The notes beneath the pieces were generated by a model that had not been told where the DNA came from, did no database searches, and worked only from the letters and a program-made list of their open reading frames with translations. A program made the position numbers and the translations under genes. Shown here piece by piece: positions 57,611 through 60,000 of a stretch of 60,000 nt of DNA. This DNA is from Adiantum capillus-veneris (taxonomy: Eukaryota > Streptophyta > Polypodiopsida > Polypodiales > Pteridaceae). The number at the start of each line of letters is the position of its first letter. The stretch's first letter is position 1. The stretch spans positions 99,758,355-99,818,354 of the forward strand of contig CM043943.1 of NCBI GenBank assembly GCA_014529385.2. Reading direction: 5' to 3'.

Positions 57611-57622
57611 CTCCCCCCTTCC
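57611..57622 (-). other. Polypurine tract of the minus-strand LTR element
   Basis: GGAAGGGGGGAG immediately followed by TGTTTGG of the 3' LTR. It is 26 bases beyond the stop of the long frame. Confidence 0.75.
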
Positions 57623-57648
57623 TTATCCTTGCACGCCCTCGTGCATGT

Positions 57649-60000
57649 TCAGTGCTTTGGCCGTTGATGTGGCTCTAATGAAGCGAGTGTCGCTGAAAAG
57701 CTTCTTGTTCGTAGTACGGCTTCGAGGGCTTCTTGGTGTTGTCTGAATGGATTTTCTGATAATGTGTGTTGGTATGCCACGTACCTTGCCTTGAGGTCCT
57801 TCGCCATGGGATGGAAAATCCTTGAATCCATTTCGAAGAATCCTGTGACAAAGGCCTCTTCAAACGTTTGCAAGTAGTGTGATGGCAGGTACATTAGCCT
57901 GGAGTACATGGCCATCAAGATATGCCGTGGCGGTGAATCCTGTAGATTCCAGCAGATGCCTCTGTGTCCTTCCAAGAATAGATTCCACGGATGATCGTTG
58001 CCTTCAGTGTCTTTAAACACCTGGATGCAGGTGACGATCATCCGGGCTATCTTTACTAACATCTGGCAGGCCAAATCGGGGACATCCTGTAGCAAAGTCA
58101 CTGTTGAGTTTAGTGTGCTGACCATGTACGCCACTGTAGGGGGTTGCTGCGCTGTCAGAACCGGGTAATTTAGCTTGTGCTGCCTTGACCCCTTCCATGT
58201 TGTGAAATCTTTCCAAGTGCGTCGTCGAGGGACAGGGAAAAATGTAGGATCTATTTGTATATGTTGAGGCGCGTCGTGGTAATTTGTTAGATCCTATGGT
58301 CCTTTGTCCAATCACTTCTGCCTCCACTTGGGGTGGTCATCGACAAGCACCTGAGCTTCTTCCACTGTGAGTGCAATGCCCTCGTAACCCCCTTCTTTGT
58401 TTTGTGGCAAGGCTGGCCGCATATTTTCTTTCCACAAATTCGCTTCATGGCACAGCAAAGGAAACGGGAGGTATTCGTGGCCAAACCCTTCCACCTGCTC
58501 TTCTGGTTGTAAATATGCCAGGGCTGCTGACTCCAGTATCTTCTTTTCATAGAGCATATATTCCTTGGCTGGCCCCTCTAGCATGTCTTGAATGCTTTCA
58601 CTGAGTTCATCTCGTATGTCCAGATCGGGTGCTTCAAATTCCTGCTCCTGTTGCCCTTGGTGTGAGGTTCCAGGCAAGTCTTTCGCATGGTGTCCAGGCA
58701 GCAGTTGCGGTTGAGTCTGTGCCTTGTCTTCTTTGATCTGCTGTTGGACAAGCAGATCTTCTTTTTCCTTTAGCAATGTATCACCAATCTGTCTCTGAAT
58801 CTGGAGTTCAATGCTTGCTTGAGCGAGTTGTTGCTCCACTTCTTTTAATTTTAACTCGTTTGCCGCTGTCTGGGCCACCATTCCTGATACGAGCAGCTGT
58901 CTTTGAAGCCTTTCTTGCTCTAGCTCTGCTTTTAGCGTTGCTATAGTGTTCGCTGCTATGGCATTATCAGATGTGGAGACCAATGCTCCAGTAGGTTCCT
59001 GATTAGCCATCAAAGCCGTCAGAGTGCCCTTGATAGTGCTGTAGGAGTTGCTAAGCCTTTGAAATCTTGCACTTTCGTAGGCAAGCTGCTCTGTCGCTTT
59101 CTGGACTCTGGACGTCAGCTCTTGGCACTCTTTCTCTTTGGCAGTCAGGTCTGTTCTGACGTCCACCAAATCTTTGATCAGAGACTGAGCCTGCTGCCGC
59201 TCAAGGTCTCTTTCCTCCGTTGTGCGTTCTAGTTGTGTTCTTAGGCTGTCTAACTCTTCTTGCCCTGATTCTTGCTTTTGTCGGGCTTCCTTTACCCGCC
59301 TTTCTTTTTCAGTTAGCACCACATATTGACACTGGAATTGCCGTTCTAACTCTCGCAGTGTTTGCTTGTAATCAAATCCAGTCACTGCTTGGCATGCTTC
59401 TTGGTATCCGATGGATTCTGTAGGTAGTAAAGCTTCCTTTTGCAAGGTTGAAGGGGGAGGAGTTGGCTGTTTTTTGTTCGATGGAGAAGGGGGAGGAGGT
59501 GGAGATTTGGGTGATGGTGGAGGTGATTTTCTAGGCGAGGGAGGAGGTGATTTTGGCAAGGGAGGAGGCGGACTCGATTTTTCTCGCACATGTCTCCTTT
59601 TGGAAGTTTCCTCGCCTTGTTGCGAAGCAGATGCTTTCGCTTTCCTTTTCTTTAGAATCCTGATTATTCTTTGGCGGGTGATATCCGCTGTGCGTCGCGC
59701 TTCCAGATTCCTATCTCTCTGGATCTGCTTAAGCTGTTCAGCCTGATTCTGCTCTTCAGCCGCGTCTTTTTCCTTCGTTTGTTCCGTGGATTGTGAGGAT
59801 ATGTCCACTTCGACAGCCTTTTGTTCTGCTTCCAGTCTTTGCTTCTCAGCCCGTAGGCGAGTTGCATTTTCTATCCTTTCTTGCCTTTCTCTTTCTAATC
59901 TTCGTTTTTGTGCCTGTTGCGTTTCCATTGCTCGAGCCTGTCTGTCAGCCCGCAATTTGGTGAGCATCCTTAAACTTCGAGATGAAGATGTGGGCAGGGA
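57649..60000 (-). CDS. Retrotransposon ORF: coiled-coil, proline-rich protein of unknown family (open at window edge)
   Basis: One minus frame runs from the window edge to 57649 with only two stops, TGA at 58312-58314 and TAG at 58294-58296, six codons apart and without any frame change; more than 770 codons are visible. The first ATG in view is at 59967 but the frame is open upstream of it. From that ATG: a charged Arg/Glu/Gln-rich coiled coil (about residues 1-128), a proline-rich hinge (about 131-172, PPPPLPKSPPPSPRKSPPP), long heptad-type helices (about 205-300 and 340-420), an acidic stretch, and after the stops a globular-looking part (DVPDLACQMLVKIARMIV, HPWNLFLEGHRGICWNLQD, YLQTFEEAFVTGFFEMDS). 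No transmembrane segment, zinc knuckle, protease or RT motif is visible. Its place just before the polypurine tract suggests a gag-only element or an extra 3' ORF. Confidence 0.65.

Larger units (their letters stand above)
51614..60000 (-). mobile_element. Minus-strand LTR retrotransposon, 3' part (continues past window)
   Basis: On the minus strand a purine tract GGAAGGGGGGAG (57611-57622) is followed by TGTTTGGCGG at 57610, an LTR start. The matching end CCCGCAAACA lies at 51614, giving TGTTTG...CAAACA ends, and directly beyond it the Copia coding sequence (SVGYSAERKG) resumes. Without the MULE inserted in it the LTR is about 0.9 kb. The internal part visible here encodes one long frame. 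The 5' LTR and any pol lie beyond 60000, so the superfamily cannot be named. Confidence 0.75.

Noticed and set aside
58013-58604. Additional 77-104-codon frames overlapping the minus-strand retrotransposon ORF
   Set aside because: The main frame is continuous through this region apart from two stops; these are shadows.

Overview
This window is a gene-poor, repeat-dense stretch of a nuclear plant genome. The evidence is the set of element types: a Ty3 retrotransposon with a second RNase H, a FAR1/MULE-type transposase gene with introns and a SWIM finger, a Copia remnant, a Helitron-like end, long microsatellites, and GT-AG introns with plant-like sequence. Nested insertions and the near-absence of ordinary genes suggest a large genome. 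A fern, lycophyte or conifer is plausible, but I cannot name the organism. I see no intact single-copy host gene, no rRNA and no CRISPR.

Layout. (1) 1-6843 and 43214-48480 are copies of one long repeat unit of about 2.85 kb, mostly head-to-tail. They are interrupted by an acidic pseudo-coding block (about 600-1560) and a short Copia-like LTR with an initiator-Met-type primer site (3790-4071). (2) Unit 3 is split at 6843/43214 by a 36.4-kb block. The block has a 4-bp target duplication (ATAA) and a 25-bp imperfect terminal inverted repeat, and the intact unit at 45627-48480 supplies the empty site. Without later insertions it is about 14 kb, largely a 270-330-bp tandem array, with a 75-bp tandem repeat at its right end. 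(3) Two large elements have inserted cleanly inside that array. One is an 11,002-bp DNA transposon (13067-24068) with TIRs, a TGAG duplication, a decayed DDE-type transposase of a family I cannot name, a decayed FCP1/NIF-type phosphatase gene and a 1.3-kb internal duplication. The other is an 11.2-kb Ty3 element of Tat type (26980-38149) with 2.6-kb LTRs.

(4) 48481-49338 shows nothing I can identify. (5) 49339-60000 is a four-layer nest. A minus-strand Copia fragment abuts a Helitron-like terminus. A 465-bp MITE sits inside its reverse transcriptase. A minus-strand LTR retrotransposon, running off the window, interrupts its coding region and carries an unusual coiled-coil, proline-rich open frame next to its 3' LTR. 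That LTR is split by a 5,090-bp MULE with a perfect 9-bp target duplication and long microsatellite-bearing TIRs.

How the parts work together: the coding sequences are the mobility proteins of the elements themselves (gag, protease, RT, RNase H, integrase; two DDE transposases) plus cargo. Most are broken by stops or frameshifts. The MULE transposase (four exons, 797 codons, one premature stop) and the Ty3 element (in-frame stops only, LTRs about 1.3% different by hand count) are the best preserved.
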